From Candidatus Obscuribacter sp. (GTDB lineage: Bacteria; Cyanobacteriota; Vampirovibrionia; Obscuribacterales; Obscuribacteraceae): a stretch of DNA of 64,000 nt. Numbering within the stretch: position 1 is the stretch's first letter; every line of letters starts with the position of its first letter. The position numbers were made by a program, and so were the translations under genes. The stretch is taken from contig JADJQZ010000001.1 in the NCBI GenBank assembly GCA_016712465.1, positions 2,666,001-2,730,000 of the forward strand. Direction: 5' to 3'. The notes under the pieces are model-generated. The model worked only from the letters and a program-made list of their open reading frames with translations. It ran no database searches and had not been told where the DNA came from. Positions 36,801-45,470 of this stretch are shown piece by piece.

Positions 36801-38928
36801 CGGCGACATCGCCGGTATCGGCTCTGCTATCTTCACCAGGGCTGCTGTGATGCGTATCGGTACCGGTCAGTGGGAAGACTTCAGTGATACCATGGCCCAT
36901 GGTACTGCAGCAGGACTTGCTGTAGCAGGCTTCAAGCACACCTCGCGCTGGATGATGAAACCGGATGGCGTCATCGATGGTCTGGGTATGCGCCTCAAAG
37001 ATGTTAACGAAGTCTCCGTGGCCAGAGGTATTGCCGGGGCTGAAGCTAATGGCATGAAGTTTGCCCAGGAACTGAGATCCGCCGGCAAACTCGATCCAAA
37101 GGGCATGCAACTGCTGGAAGATCTTTCCAAACCCGCTGTCGCCGGACGGCCCAAGACTGAGATGGAAACACTCTTCACTAAGCCCGTCAAGGATATGTCA
37201 CCGGAGGATGTACGTAAGATGTACGATGCCCTGGGCATGAAGCCCATGGGCAAAGTAGAACTGACCGAACTTCTGGCCACCGTCAAGGGTCTGAAAGTGA
37301 AAGACATTGCTCGGGCTGCTCAATTGGAAGCCGCCGGTATCACTGATGTGGCTTCTCTCGAAGGAAGGGCTGCCGCTCATCAACAGCGCATGTCCGACTT
37401 CATGGCCGATCTCGATAAGACGGCAATAGCCCGCGACCGTGGCCGCTTTGGCGCTATTAAAGACAAAGTCACTTTCACCAATCCCAATACCAAGATTGAG
37501 GATGTGGTGGAAGAAATGGCCAAGAATAACCGGGCCAAATATCCCGATGACGCCGCCAAGCAAGCTGAAATCACTTTCCTCAAATCCTCCGGGGTACACA
37601 ACCTGGGTGATATGCGCGGCTATTATCTGGAAGCCAATCTGCCCGATATGTCGCGCTTCATGAGAGAAGCGGCCGACAAGGGCTTGATTGCTCAAAAGTC
37701 GCTGTTCACTCGCGGCAAAGACATGGTCACCTTGAGCGACAGCCAGTCTGTGCGTCAAGTTCTCTCTGAACTGAAGACCAAGGGCGGCGACCCTGCGCTT
37801 ATCGCCAGCATGGAAGCCAAGCTGCCTGTGCTGGAGCGCATGGGTGTCACCAATATGCAGCAGTTCCAGGCCGCTCATGCCGTCGGCACCGAGTTGCAGT
37901 CTGCCTTGAGTCTGCGTCACCGTTATCCTCAGATTTCTGAGATTACCGGCACCACCAGAATTTCCGAACTGATGAGTCGGGATGCCCGGGCATTTGGTGA
38001 AAACGGCTCAGCCATACAACAAAGAGTGGATGCCATCCTGGGCAAAGTGCCTGAGAAGCCGCCGGGTATGATTAGCTCCACCGTCAGCGGTGCTAAAAAC
38101 TGGGTCTTCGATGCGGCCTACAGAGACCGCCTGTGGAATGTAGGTGATATCAATAGAGCCGTTCAGGGCCGTGAAGCGCGCAACTGGGGACGTATCAATC
38201 CGGAGACTTCCGGGGTGGAAGCCATGCAGAGAGCTGCTTCCTCCATGCGTGCCAGAGCCACTCTGGCCGGTGCCTTGACCAGCTCCGTTGCCTATAACGG
38301 TATCACCAGTGTCTACGATATGTCCTATGACACCGACATCAACGGCAACACCCGCAAAGTGAAAGTGGGTGATGAAGTGAGACAACTCACCCCCGTAGAG
38401 GCATTCACGCGCTCTATGGTAGGTAGCGGCGATCTGACCAACCGCATTCAGACCAGTGCCGTAGCCGATGTCTTGCTTGGCAGTATGATCCTCAAGCCCA
38501 TCGCCAACCCCGCTGCTCAGACTGCTAAAGAAGCCTGGCGCTGGGCCTTCGTCAGTCCCACCTTGCTCACCAGGGACAACGACCAGATGGGTGAGTCGGC
38601 CAGACTCAAGCAGACTGCCGATATGATGGAACGTCCCTTGCAAAATGAAGACCAGAGCACGGGTACTGTCTTTGAAAAAATGCAGCAGGAGCAACAGCAA
38701 CAGGTGGTGCCTCCGGCTGATGCCAACGCCGGTAAAACCCCTGAGCAGCCTAAGGTTGAACCACCGAAGGTAGACCCGGCCAAAGCGGAAGCGGACCGCA
38801 AAGCAGCTGAAGCTAAGGCCAAGGCCGACCGAGAGGCTGAGGAAGCCAGGAAGAGAGCAGCGCAAGCGCCCAAGCAACCTAACCTTGATCCATCTACCAT
38901 GGCTCCGGGAGAGGGATTCGGACAATAG
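33856..38928 (+). CDS. giant helical protein of unknown function (1690 aa)
   Basis: A 1690-residue protein with no signal peptide and no clear transmembrane helix. Residues 1-115 are disordered and Pro/Ala/Lys-rich, including about six heptads of the DKTVPAA type (residues 69-111). Residues 115-700 are charged helical sequence rich in Lys/Glu. A middle section (~940-1060) is Gly/Ala-rich (ADMAAMAMAYVGDIGGRALL). Residues ~1145-1370 contain three related ~85-residue units with an LEAAGITDVASLEG / LKSSGVHNLGDMRG / LERMGVTNMQQFQA motif. Near 1475 is an EF-hand-like DTDINGNTRKV. The tail is Gln-rich, then a Lys/Glu/Ala coil. A strong terminator follows. Its neighbour at 39065 has a similar build. 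No family was recognised. Confidence 0.7.
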   Translation: MPGFETDDKSKPRKVEPSPFEAVLNGGEKLNGPTGPQQPLDANKKQEPAPVAKQGDGVTAPAKPPGEADKTATTPDKTVPAADKNAPAADKTVPANDKTAPASDKTAPAEKVDPIAQLKKVNDILDKEVPALNKAGKLDEAKLAYEKAIKEAEKVSKEDIEKAKKDLVEVRKKLETETNLEEKTKLKERERELFSVSRVKDAAYGNMALWYYRQGKVEEGNTKLLQGAGVDEESAKKHAKMAPDDLKALDSKVPDLVNVTLFDDIYFQRQMVRLRDEKKVGVPEAYFGLHDMVRKANAELEQKQKAEALQQAGKPASGTDGQVQTVVNNGGRDRQNYSTPNPGSETVVSQPGAPDKVQAGKDTTKPVTGDQTQPAAAYDETKAVAAVDAGIKYFNELEKATDGRKLDDAGKKVAEEAIKAAQARSDAHLQQFMALTKKAEEVVGADKMPGFEAAYRNFRTEAAKLQGPDGQLLPAAKPIVERLQNADPAKEADREAARKEMAEKFPDFVKAKDEFVKAAGSPEKAFAAKPLMDDREIFFAESSKSYNDMVDLRTSYGAALVKNGDKAGAKAQLTEVFAGLTEAQVNQLIKGDQAAGLPPRPKLDKLIQDTLGGASPTDASAGSQNSEALIQLDRTKPLADQMKGVAPDKLEAFIIEEQKKGPATVKEVRAAYEELIRQYSDPEMLKQKRELVVGNQKQLEADKKPDGSALTNEDRTRLHMENTRALQDMSYGAVTRLEYAKYLGDFHRRQKMLSDAETAQPYKPGSAQRASAEFVEGGVNQLADMQKWSREAFKAADAVPRELIVAEERLQSKNIGRVSDEAALSKAKVFISGGELVLEGGQKIPQMGMKDLSVDMRTEIASIYTFNDMTNTIDLNKTRSESTQRGPNALYKPQEAAALAGEALEIWKKNYPDRPNAGLAQLVAFGEQKNPEIFRKQAALAAENFTSPKADMAAMAMAYVGDIGGRALLARYKVRGAANTYGGDIAGIGSAIFTRAAVMRIGTGQWEDFSDTMAHGTAAGLAVAGFKHTSRWMMKPDGVIDGLGMRLKDVNEVSVARGIAGAEANGMKFAQELRSAGKLDPKGMQLLEDLSKPAVAGRPKTEMETLFTKPVKDMSPEDVRKMYDALGMKPMGKVELTELLATVKGLKVKDIARAAQLEAAGITDVASLEGRAAAHQQRMSDFMADLDKTAIARDRGRFGAIKDKVTFTNPNTKIEDVVEEMAKNNRAKYPDDAAKQAEITFLKSSGVHNLGDMRGYYLEANLPDMSRFMREAADKGLIAQKSLFTRGKDMVTLSDSQSVRQVLSELKTKGGDPALIASMEAKLPVLERMGVTNMQQFQAAHAVGTELQSALSLRHRYPQISEITGTTRISELMSRDARAFGENGSAIQQRVDAILGKVPEKPPGMISSTVSGAKNWVFDAAYRDRLWNVGDINRAVQGREARNWGRINPETSGVEAMQRAASSMRARATLAGALTSSVAYNGITSVYDMSYDTDINGNTRKVKVGDEVRQLTPVEAFTRSMVGSGDLTNRIQTSAVADVLLGSMILKPIANPAAQTAKEAWRWAFVSPTLLTRDNDQMGESARLKQTADMMERPLQNEDQSTGTVFEKMQQEQQQQVVPPADANAGKTPEQPKVEPPKVDPAKAEADRKAAEAKAKADREAEEARKRAAQAPKQPNLDPSTMAPGEGFGQ
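34060..34188 (+). repeat. heptapeptide-coding tandem repeat
   Basis: Inside the 1690-residue gene, a 21-bp unit coding for DKTVPAA-like heptads recurs about six times with variation (DKTVPAA, DKNAPAA, DKTVPAN, DKTAPAS, DKTAPAE). Such arrays often vary in copy number between strains. Confidence 0.7.
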
Positions 38929-38934
38929 AAGCCT

Positions 38935-38961
38935 AAAAAGGGAGCCAAAAGCTCCCTTTTT
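38935..38961 (+). terminator. intrinsic terminator after the giant gene
   Basis: An 11-bp perfect stem, AAAAAGGGAGC/GCTCCCTTTTT, with a CAAAA loop lies seven bases after the stop at 38928; the right arm itself ends in a T run. It is a textbook Rho-independent terminator, so the following gene should have its own promoter (a TTGACT at 38972 is a possible -35, with no clear -10). Confidence 0.88.
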
Positions 38962-39064
38962 ACTGGGAATTTTGACTTAATGTGTCGAATTTGGGGCATA
39001 TTCTGTATAGAACAAAACACATCGAGGGCACAGCGTCACGATTTGTTTTCTAGGGGTATGAGTT

Positions 39065-41839
39065 ATGGTCGACACACCAGGAAAGGTAGCGGAAGTCAAG
39101 CAGGAGCCTGAAAAGAAGCCTCCTGCGGCGGAACAGAAGTTTCTTCTGGAGACGCAAGTGCCGGTGGCCAAGCCCGCCGACCGAATTCAAGTAGCCGAAG
39201 ACCTATCTATAGTCGACAATACTCGCCTCAAGGATGCCATTTTTAAGCCTGCCACAGCCGTCATGGGTCATCTGGCCGATGCCAAAGCCAAGGCCGACGA
39301 GATAAACAAACTCGACAAAGAGCATAAAGATCCCAAAGATAAGATCACAGTCACCGATGCCAGCGGCAAAGCGGTGGAAATGACTGTGGATGAGCGGGTC
39401 AAGCAGCTCAAAAAGGATATCGATAAGCAGTTCTCCGATGCCATCAAAACTTCCCAGACCATTCCTTCGGCACCACTGGTGGAACTGGTCAGCAACAACT
39501 TCGCTGAGCGCCTGGCCCTGAGCCAGAAGAACGGCATCGACATGACTATCGGCTCCCCCGATCAAATTAAGCTGCAGATAGACGGCAAGCTCAGGCTAGA
39601 TCCCTCTAATAAGGAGCTTCAGCGTCTCAGTCAGTTGCACGATGAATCCGAGCAGTATCGCAAAACCGGTGATCTCGGTGATGCCACCAAGATGCTCTAC
39701 GCCCAGTACATGGCCCTTGGTTATACCAACGAAAAGTATGGTCTTGAAAAAGGCGATAACGGACGCATGAAGGTGGACATGACCGACGTGCAACTGGCTG
39801 CTTCCTATGTGATTGCCGCCGGTAAAAATCCCGATTTCCGTGAGAACCCCACCTATAAGCAGACCCTGGCCAGATTAGGTGAGCATCTTGGTGAGAAAGA
39901 CCATGGTGAGAGCATGACCAAGAAAGTAGCGGAAGCTGCCGTCGAGAAAGATCCTAAGCGCAAAGAAGAACTGCTCAAGCAAGCCGTGGACCAGTCCAAT
40001 ACCATTGGACTGGATAAGCTGGCCCGCTTGCGTAACGATGAAGACTTCATGGCCAGACAGCCCAAAGAAGTGCAAGACAGGCTCAATGCCACCGTCAATA
40101 GTGCCAATGATGCTCGCCTGGAGTTGATGCGTCTTTATACCAAGCAAGGTCGTACTGCCGATGCCGAGAAGCTAATGACCCGCATCAAAGCTGATGACTA
40201 CACTGCTGTAGGTCATATTGAACAAAAAGACGGCAAGGATGTCTTCGTCTACAAGAATGATGAATGGCGCGATCTCGATAATCAAATGGCGTTGGGAACT
40301 GCCACTAATTCCGCTGATTTCAAGCGCCTGGCCGATCTTTACAACAAGAAAATGGAACAGGGTCAATTGACTTCCAGTGAACTCGGTAAGAGAGCCAGTT
40401 ATGACCAGGTCTTGAACGGTATGGACGACAAGAACATCGGCGCCGACCAGGTGCTCGCGGCCATGCAGCAATTGACCAGAAAACGCGAGGAAGACCGCAA
40501 AGCTACCCTTGCTTCCCTCACCCAGGAAAAGGCCAATCTGGAAAAGGAAATGAAGGGTCTCGGCTCCAAAGAGTTTGATGTTGACGGCAAGCGCGAAATG
40601 GAGCAAGCCACTCTGGAAAACAGAATGCGCGTGCTGGAAGCTGCCCGCAAGCAGATGGAAGACGGTGCCAAAGCCGTTAATGATTTCGAAGATGCCGAGA
40701 GGCAGATGCTGGTGATTAACCGTCACAGCATGCTCAATGAAAAATCCGAAGCTTCCGATGCTCTTGAGGCTCTCAAAAGAGACCATCCCGATTACTGGGC
40801 CAAGCGCTTTGATGATGAGCAGCGCAGGAAGATTGAGGAAGCTTGCGAATATGTACCCTGGTACAAAGACTGGCGCACCTATGCCATCGCCGGCGCTGCC
40901 GTGGTCGGTGCCGTGGTCGGCTTCGGCGTAGCCAGTGCCGCCACCTCCACTGCTGCCGTAGCCGGTACTGCTGCCCTTCTTGGCGTTTCCACCGGTGTTG
41001 CTACAGGCGGCTTACTCGTGGTTGGCACCGTTGGTGGTATCGCAGCCGGCGGCGCCTCCGCCGGGCTCTTCTACTCCGGAGCACACCATGCTGCCGATTG
41101 GATGGGAGTCACCAAAGATTACGATAAGGCCGACTTCTCCAAAGACTTCGCCTCCGGCTGGCGCATCGGCAGCAAGACTGCCGCCATCGGTGCCGCCGTA
41201 CCTACTTTCGCCATAGCGCTCGGACACGGCATTGCCGCCACCGGTACAGTCAAGGCGACGGAAGCGGCCACCATGGGACTGCTCGCCAGAAGCGGCAATG
41301 CCGCTCTCTCATATGGCGTCAACACCCTCAAGATCTCACCTCTTGCCTTCACCGGTGCCGTCACCCAGGAAATGGGCGACAGATGGACCAGCGAACAGGC
41401 CATAACCTGGAACGAGAGCCTTAAGAATATCGGCACTAATACCGCCTTCAACGCTGCCTTCGGTCAGTTTGGAGCGCGCATTACGCCGGTGAGAGGTCTG
41501 AATCGCATAACCCTGCCCGGACCGCTTGAGACCTACAAAATGGCCATGGGCAACACCATGCAGAGCACGGCCCTGGCTACCGGTTTCATCGGCGTCATCG
41601 AGACCACTAATTCCTGGAATGCCGGTTCCGCCTATGATCCCAAGAACCGTATCAGTCCTTTCAGCCCTGCCAATAGCTCCCCTGAGAATCTCAAGACCTA
41701 CCAGAGCCGCCTGAGAGCTGAAAACCGTAGAATTCCGTATAGTCTCATGGATTACGACAGAATGCGCGGTAGTTTGCAGTCTCGCTTCGATCCTTTGTCA
41801 ACTCTCGCTTTACCTGTTGAACAAGTAGAAGGGAAATAG
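39065..41839 (+). CDS. large helical protein with glycine-rich membrane hairpin (924 aa)
   Basis: A 924-residue protein starting at ATG 39065 with AGGGG upstream and no signal peptide. Residues 1-600 are charged and helical, with a Lys/Pro-rich first 40 residues. At ~605-672 is a long Gly/Ala/Val-rich hydrophobic stretch (AVVGAVVGFGVASAA, then GLLVVGTVGGIAAGGASAGL) with GxxxG-type spacing that could insert in a membrane as a hairpin, as in some pore-forming or effector proteins. A second hydrophobic Ala/Gly-rich region lies near 705-760. The C-terminal ~100 residues are polar. Like the preceding 1690-residue protein, it begins with a Pro/Lys-rich disordered segment; a common origin is possible. 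Function is unknown. Confidence 0.7.
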   Translation: MVDTPGKVAEVKQEPEKKPPAAEQKFLLETQVPVAKPADRIQVAEDLSIVDNTRLKDAIFKPATAVMGHLADAKAKADEINKLDKEHKDPKDKITVTDASGKAVEMTVDERVKQLKKDIDKQFSDAIKTSQTIPSAPLVELVSNNFAERLALSQKNGIDMTIGSPDQIKLQIDGKLRLDPSNKELQRLSQLHDESEQYRKTGDLGDATKMLYAQYMALGYTNEKYGLEKGDNGRMKVDMTDVQLAASYVIAAGKNPDFRENPTYKQTLARLGEHLGEKDHGESMTKKVAEAAVEKDPKRKEELLKQAVDQSNTIGLDKLARLRNDEDFMARQPKEVQDRLNATVNSANDARLELMRLYTKQGRTADAEKLMTRIKADDYTAVGHIEQKDGKDVFVYKNDEWRDLDNQMALGTATNSADFKRLADLYNKKMEQGQLTSSELGKRASYDQVLNGMDDKNIGADQVLAAMQQLTRKREEDRKATLASLTQEKANLEKEMKGLGSKEFDVDGKREMEQATLENRMRVLEAARKQMEDGAKAVNDFEDAERQMLVINRHSMLNEKSEASDALEALKRDHPDYWAKRFDDEQRRKIEEACEYVPWYKDWRTYAIAGAAVVGAVVGFGVASAATSTAAVAGTAALLGVSTGVATGGLLVVGTVGGIAAGGASAGLFYSGAHHAADWMGVTKDYDKADFSKDFASGWRIGSKTAAIGAAVPTFAIALGHGIAATGTVKATEAATMGLLARSGNAALSYGVNTLKISPLAFTGAVTQEMGDRWTSEQAITWNESLKNIGTNTAFNAAFGQFGARITPVRGLNRITLPGPLETYKMAMGNTMQSTALATGFIGVIETTNSWNAGSAYDPKNRISPFSPANSSPENLKTYQSRLRAENRRIPYSLMDYDRMRGSLQSRFDPLSTLALPVEQVEGK

Positions 41840-41881
41840 GGTATTTAGATAGAGTGCTCCTTTCAGGTTCCTCTCTTTTAG

Positions 41882-42664
41882 ATGCCAGATTTATCGGTCG
41901 TCATTCCCGCCTACAACGAAGAGAGTCGCTTGCCTGCTACTCTGGCATCGGTCTACGGCTATTTAGAGAAAACTCTCCAGGAGACCGGTCGCACTTATGA
42001 AATTCTCGTCGTAGACGATGGTAGTCATGACGGCACTTGCGAAGTAGTGGAGGAATTCGCCAGGCATCATGTGCAGTCTGAAAGCGACGGTGAACAAGAA
42101 AGGATTCGCCTGGTCTCTTATGCACCCAATCAAGGCAAGGGCTTTGCCGTGCGCACCGGCATGCTCAAGGCTCGGGGCGACTATCTCTTGATGAATGATG
42201 CCGACGGCAGCTCACCCATTGAAGAAGTTGAGCGGCTGCTTGAAGGCATGAAGCCTGATTACAAAGTAGTGATCGGTTCCCGTGCCAAAGAAGACCCCAC
42301 CGCCAAGGTAAATGCCCTCTTTTACCGCAAGTACATCGGCAATACTTTCAACTTGATTGTGCAATCGCTGCTTCTTCCCGGTGTTAAAGACACCCAGTGC
42401 GGCTTTAAACTATTCGAACGCAATGCCGCCCAGGATATTTTCTCGGTGGCGCGCCTGAATGGTTATGCCTTCGACGTGGAGTTGCTCTATATAGCCAGGC
42501 TACGAGGCTACAAGCTGCATGAGGTCGCCATTAATTGGAACAACATGGAAGGTTCCAAGGTGAATGTTTTAACCGACTCTCCCCGCATGCTTATGGAAGT
42601 GCTTGGTATTACCATTGGTGCCTGGTTCGGTACTTATAAGCGCAAGATAGCTGACTCCGGTTAA
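41882..42664 (+). CDS. family 2 glycosyltransferase (Alg5/polyprenyl-phosphate type)
   Basis: A 260-residue GT-A glycosyltransferase. It begins SVVIPAYNEESRLPATL, has the nucleotide-sugar VVDDGSHDGT near residue 45 and a DxD-like NDADGSSPIEEV near 103. The TQCGFKLF and NGYAFDVELLY segments are typical of the dolichyl/polyprenyl-phosphate glucosyltransferase (Alg5-like) subgroup. There is no C-terminal membrane segment, so it probably works at the inner face of the membrane using UDP-sugar and a polyprenyl phosphate acceptor. It marks the left end of the accessory island: the next ~180 bp contain no recognised feature. Confidence 0.87.
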   Translation: MPDLSVVIPAYNEESRLPATLASVYGYLEKTLQETGRTYEILVVDDGSHDGTCEVVEEFARHHVQSESDGEQERIRLVSYAPNQGKGFAVRTGMLKARGDYLLMNDADGSSPIEEVERLLEGMKPDYKVVIGSRAKEDPTAKVNALFYRKYIGNTFNLIVQSLLLPGVKDTQCGFKLFERNAAQDIFSVARLNGYAFDVELLYIARLRGYKLHEVAINWNNMEGSKVNVLTDSPRMLMEVLGITIGAWFGTYKRKIADSG

Positions 42665-42847
42665 TAAGGCAGGTACAAAGAATATTAGATTCGCTCCGAT
42701 CCTTACTATTGGTCCCCACTCCCTAGTAACGTGGGCACAAGTATTCGGATCAGTCTCTGCAAAACTACCCACCGCTCGATCGCACCGACACGGGGTGGAC
42801 AAATATGGGCGCCAATTGGGGGGCTCGGTCTCCCTTGAACTCGCCCC

Positions 42848-43273
42848 TTAAGTGCTTGCCCGTTTCGAATTGTCGCGATCTTGCGATGGCTGAAGTCTCT
42901 GTGCTCTAGCAGTAGATTTTGCTAGCATCCGTTTTTGATCTCCGAAATAGAAATCCAGGATGTCTTGGACAGCCTCTTCAGCGGTGTCCCATGTATCAAG
43001 GAAATCTCCAGGACCAGGCCCTGGACAATGGTCCTCCGCGAGAACAAACCATTTATCATCGCGAGCAAAAAGCCAGACAGGCGGGGCGTCAAACTCAATC
43101 CGATCCGAAAGACCAAATCCCGTCCTGTATTCTGGTATTGTGTTTCCAGGCACAGCTACCGGCTTGCCGATCAAGACCCCATTTGCAAACACATGAGTAG
43201 GCGGCATAGGATCAGCAATAAACAGTCCTCTGGATCGCAATCTTGCAATACACTTTTCTGGAATTATGGTCAT
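42848..43273 (-). CDS. candidate immunity protein
   Basis: A 141-residue protein starting at ATG 43273 behind AAAGGAG and placed 25 bp after the true end of the toxin-like gene. It is a soluble alpha/beta protein with a Pro-rich middle (PPTHVFANGVLIGKPVAV) and an aromatic section (PPVWLFARDDKWFVLAEDHC). The C-terminus is helical, then basic and polar. I do not recognise the family. The size, the lack of a signal and the position directly after a polymorphic-toxin-like gene are what is expected of a cognate immunity protein. That role is inferred from context only. Confidence 0.55.
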   Translation of the reverse strand: MTIIPEKCIARLRSRGLFIADPMPPTHVFANGVLIGKPVAVPGNTIPEYRTGFGLSDRIEFDAPPVWLFARDDKWFVLAEDHCPGPGPGDFLDTWDTAEEAVQDILDFYFGDQKRMLAKSTARAQRLQPSQDRDNSKRAST

Positions 43274-43298
43274 ATTACGCTCCTTTCCTTGGAAGAGA

Positions 43299-45434
43299 CT
43301 AGTCTCTGAACACAGAAATCAGGGCCCAGTGCTCAAGGAAATCCTTTCGTGTCATCTCGTACCTGGTGCCGTCTGCTGGATCTCGAATCATTATGTTGCC
43401 ATGTTCGTCAAGCCCGTCTACAACAACAGTATGGCTCGGCTCAATACGTTGACATGGCTTCGGGATTTCGCGAAGCTCAGTCGCTCAAGAACCGCGTTCT
43501 AGAAGTTTATCAAGTTCACCGGGCGGGACTCCATCACCTTTCCAGGGAGGCCCTAAAACATCAGCAAGATCACGAGTATCGCACGGTGCTTTTAGCTTAT
43601 CGATAAGTGCCGCCTGTTTGAGTTCTCCATTTGAAAGCATCTCCCCACAAGCAGAAACACAAGAATATCTTTCTGTCTGACGAACAACATCGAGAGATGG
43701 ACGCTCATTGATGATCGGCCAGTCGCCACCAGCTCCTGCTTTGCCAAGCATCCCGCCCTTCCCTTCTAAGGCCTCATCAGCCTTTGACATTAACACGTGG
43801 GTAACAGGCTTGTCTGCCGGGTGCCCAAACTCTTGTGGAAATTTGATTCTCCCGCCGCCTTCCAATGCCAGCTCCGGTGCTGTAAGCGTCCCAATTAGGT
43901 TATCAATAGAACCAAGCACCTTCTGTCCAAAGTTTGCTGCATCCTGCCTTATTCCCTTCATATCGGCTACGACCTGCTTGCCGATGCCCTTGACTGTATT
44001 CAAGGCGGCTTTCCCAGCTTCTGTCGCCTCCTGCCCCAGACCCACTATGTCGCCGGCTACAAGCTTTCCAAGGCCATTAACTGCACCAATAGGGTGACCC
44101 GACTTCGCCTCAATGGCTATGGCGTCCATTACCTCAGTAAATGTTTTTGCTTTGCCTATCGCCTTAGCGCCACCGGCTCCTATCAAGCCATCTACCGCCA
44201 TCTCCGTTATGAACCTGTATTTGATGCGCTCTTGCTCTCTGGGCGGTATCTGACTCCATCTCTCGTTTAACGCCCCGCCAAAGTCAGCTAGGTCTTTGAA
44301 CGGCTTACTGTACTGGCCGGTGTAGCCAACATTTAACAGGTACTGGTCGGCGGCGCTGAATAGCTGCACCCCGATTACTAATGTCTCTCCTAACGCCTTC
44401 CCAAAGTGCCCGCCTCTTTCTTCCGCCCTGGACTTATTACCGGCGATGACATCACAAGTAAATTCAGAAATGGTGGCTAGGTTCACGGCTACAGCTCCCA
44501 GCCCTTCGGTCGTGCCGATTAGTTGCCCCCAGACCCTTTCTCTCTCATCAGCCTCGTACTGCTCATGACCGGCCATCAGACCGGCGCCAATAACTTCTAG
44601 CTGCTTCTCTGCAGGTAACTCCGATATGCGCCGCCCTGCCTCTAGCCAGCTTTCCGGGGCGTTCGCCTCCGCCTTGTGCTCTTCCACCTTCCCGTATAGT
44701 TTGAATTGCCTGGTCTGCTCCGGCGTTATTGCCTCGTGTACGCCTCCATCATCCAGACCGGCGGCATCAATCTTTCGCCGCATTTGCGCCAGGTGCTCCA
44801 TCCTAGCCTTCATTTCCGGCGATAAATTAGCGACTTCCTGCCTCACCTCTTGCCTGAATGCTTCCTTTTGCTGTCCTTCCGCCTGCTTCTCCACCCATTC
44901 TTTAAACAGCTTTACGGGCTCTGCTGCCGGGTTCTTTGTTGCTTCCACCGTCAGCATTGTTCCGGTGTCCATCTGGTTCTCGGTCGGCTGCTCAGCTTTG
45001 CCTCTTTGCTCCGGTCGGTAAATTACATCAGCCTTCTTCAAAACCTCGGCTATTTGCGCGTCTCGGTATGGCTGCGGTAATCGCTCCGCTTTGTCCAGAT
45101 CTGCCACTAGCGACTTAGCCCAGATGTCGCCTGCCTTTTCCTTCACTCGCAAATCTTCTGGCGTTATTCTCGGCTCTGGCCTTTGCTCCTTAGGGCGCTC
45201 CGCTACCACCTTCACATTGCCGTTGGCGTCGCGGGCGATTAACTGGACGCTCTCTAGCTGGTCTCCGCCTGCCGATCCGTTGTGCCTGTTCGGATTCAGC
45301 GCCTGGACCGCCTGAATGTCGGACGCTCCGGCTACTCTTGCCGCCTGGGCGTCTGCTGTCTTAATCTCAGTCTTTTCTACCGGCGGGTGTAACACCAGAC
45401 GCTCGTCTTGTTCTTGAGGTTCAGCATGTGACAT
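43299..45434 (-). pseudogene. polymorphic-toxin-like protein with C39/papain-like domain, split by in-frame TGA
   Basis: One reading frame runs from ATG 45434 to the TAG at 43299 (711 codons), broken only by TGA at 43485-43487 (codon 650). Residues 1-160 are polar; ~290-360 and ~395-480 are Gly/Ala-rich and hydrophobic, resembling trafficking or membrane-passage parts of toxins. The last ~125 codons form a papain/C39-like peptidase domain. The Cys site is QTERYSCVSACGEML (Cys592), before the TGA; the His in PSHTVVVDGLDEHG (about codon 668) and the Asp in IMIRDPADGTRY (about 685) lie after it in the same frame. Ending at the TGA would give 649 residues with no His/Asp, hence inactive. The TGA sits where a Trp (TGG) would fit (GS-x-ATELR). 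A small immunity candidate follows. Confidence 0.65.
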
Positions 45435-45464
45435 GAGTGGCCAGCCTCACAAGAAAACACCCCT

Positions 45465-45470
45465 TTTATA
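45465..45470 (-). promoter_or_regulatory. putative -10 of the toxin-like gene
   Basis: A minus-strand TATAAA about 30 bp upstream of the ATG at 45434, with a T-rich but poor -35 at 17 bp. The RBS is weak (GAGG, 12 bases from the ATG). Confidence 0.35.

Noticed and set aside
42665..42847. tRNA gene or terminator in the gap after the glycosyltransferase
   Set aside because: No cloverleaf, no T-loop consensus and no stem with a T run; nothing supportable.
43485..43487. Selenocysteine at the TGA of the toxin-like gene
   Set aside because: The position is not catalytic, no SECIS-like hairpin was seen next to it, and a Trp codon mutation explains it more simply.
43485..45434. Toxin-like gene as a complete 649-residue protein
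   Set aside because: Its reading frame continues past the TGA with the missing His and Asp of the catalytic domain, so the natural end is 43299.
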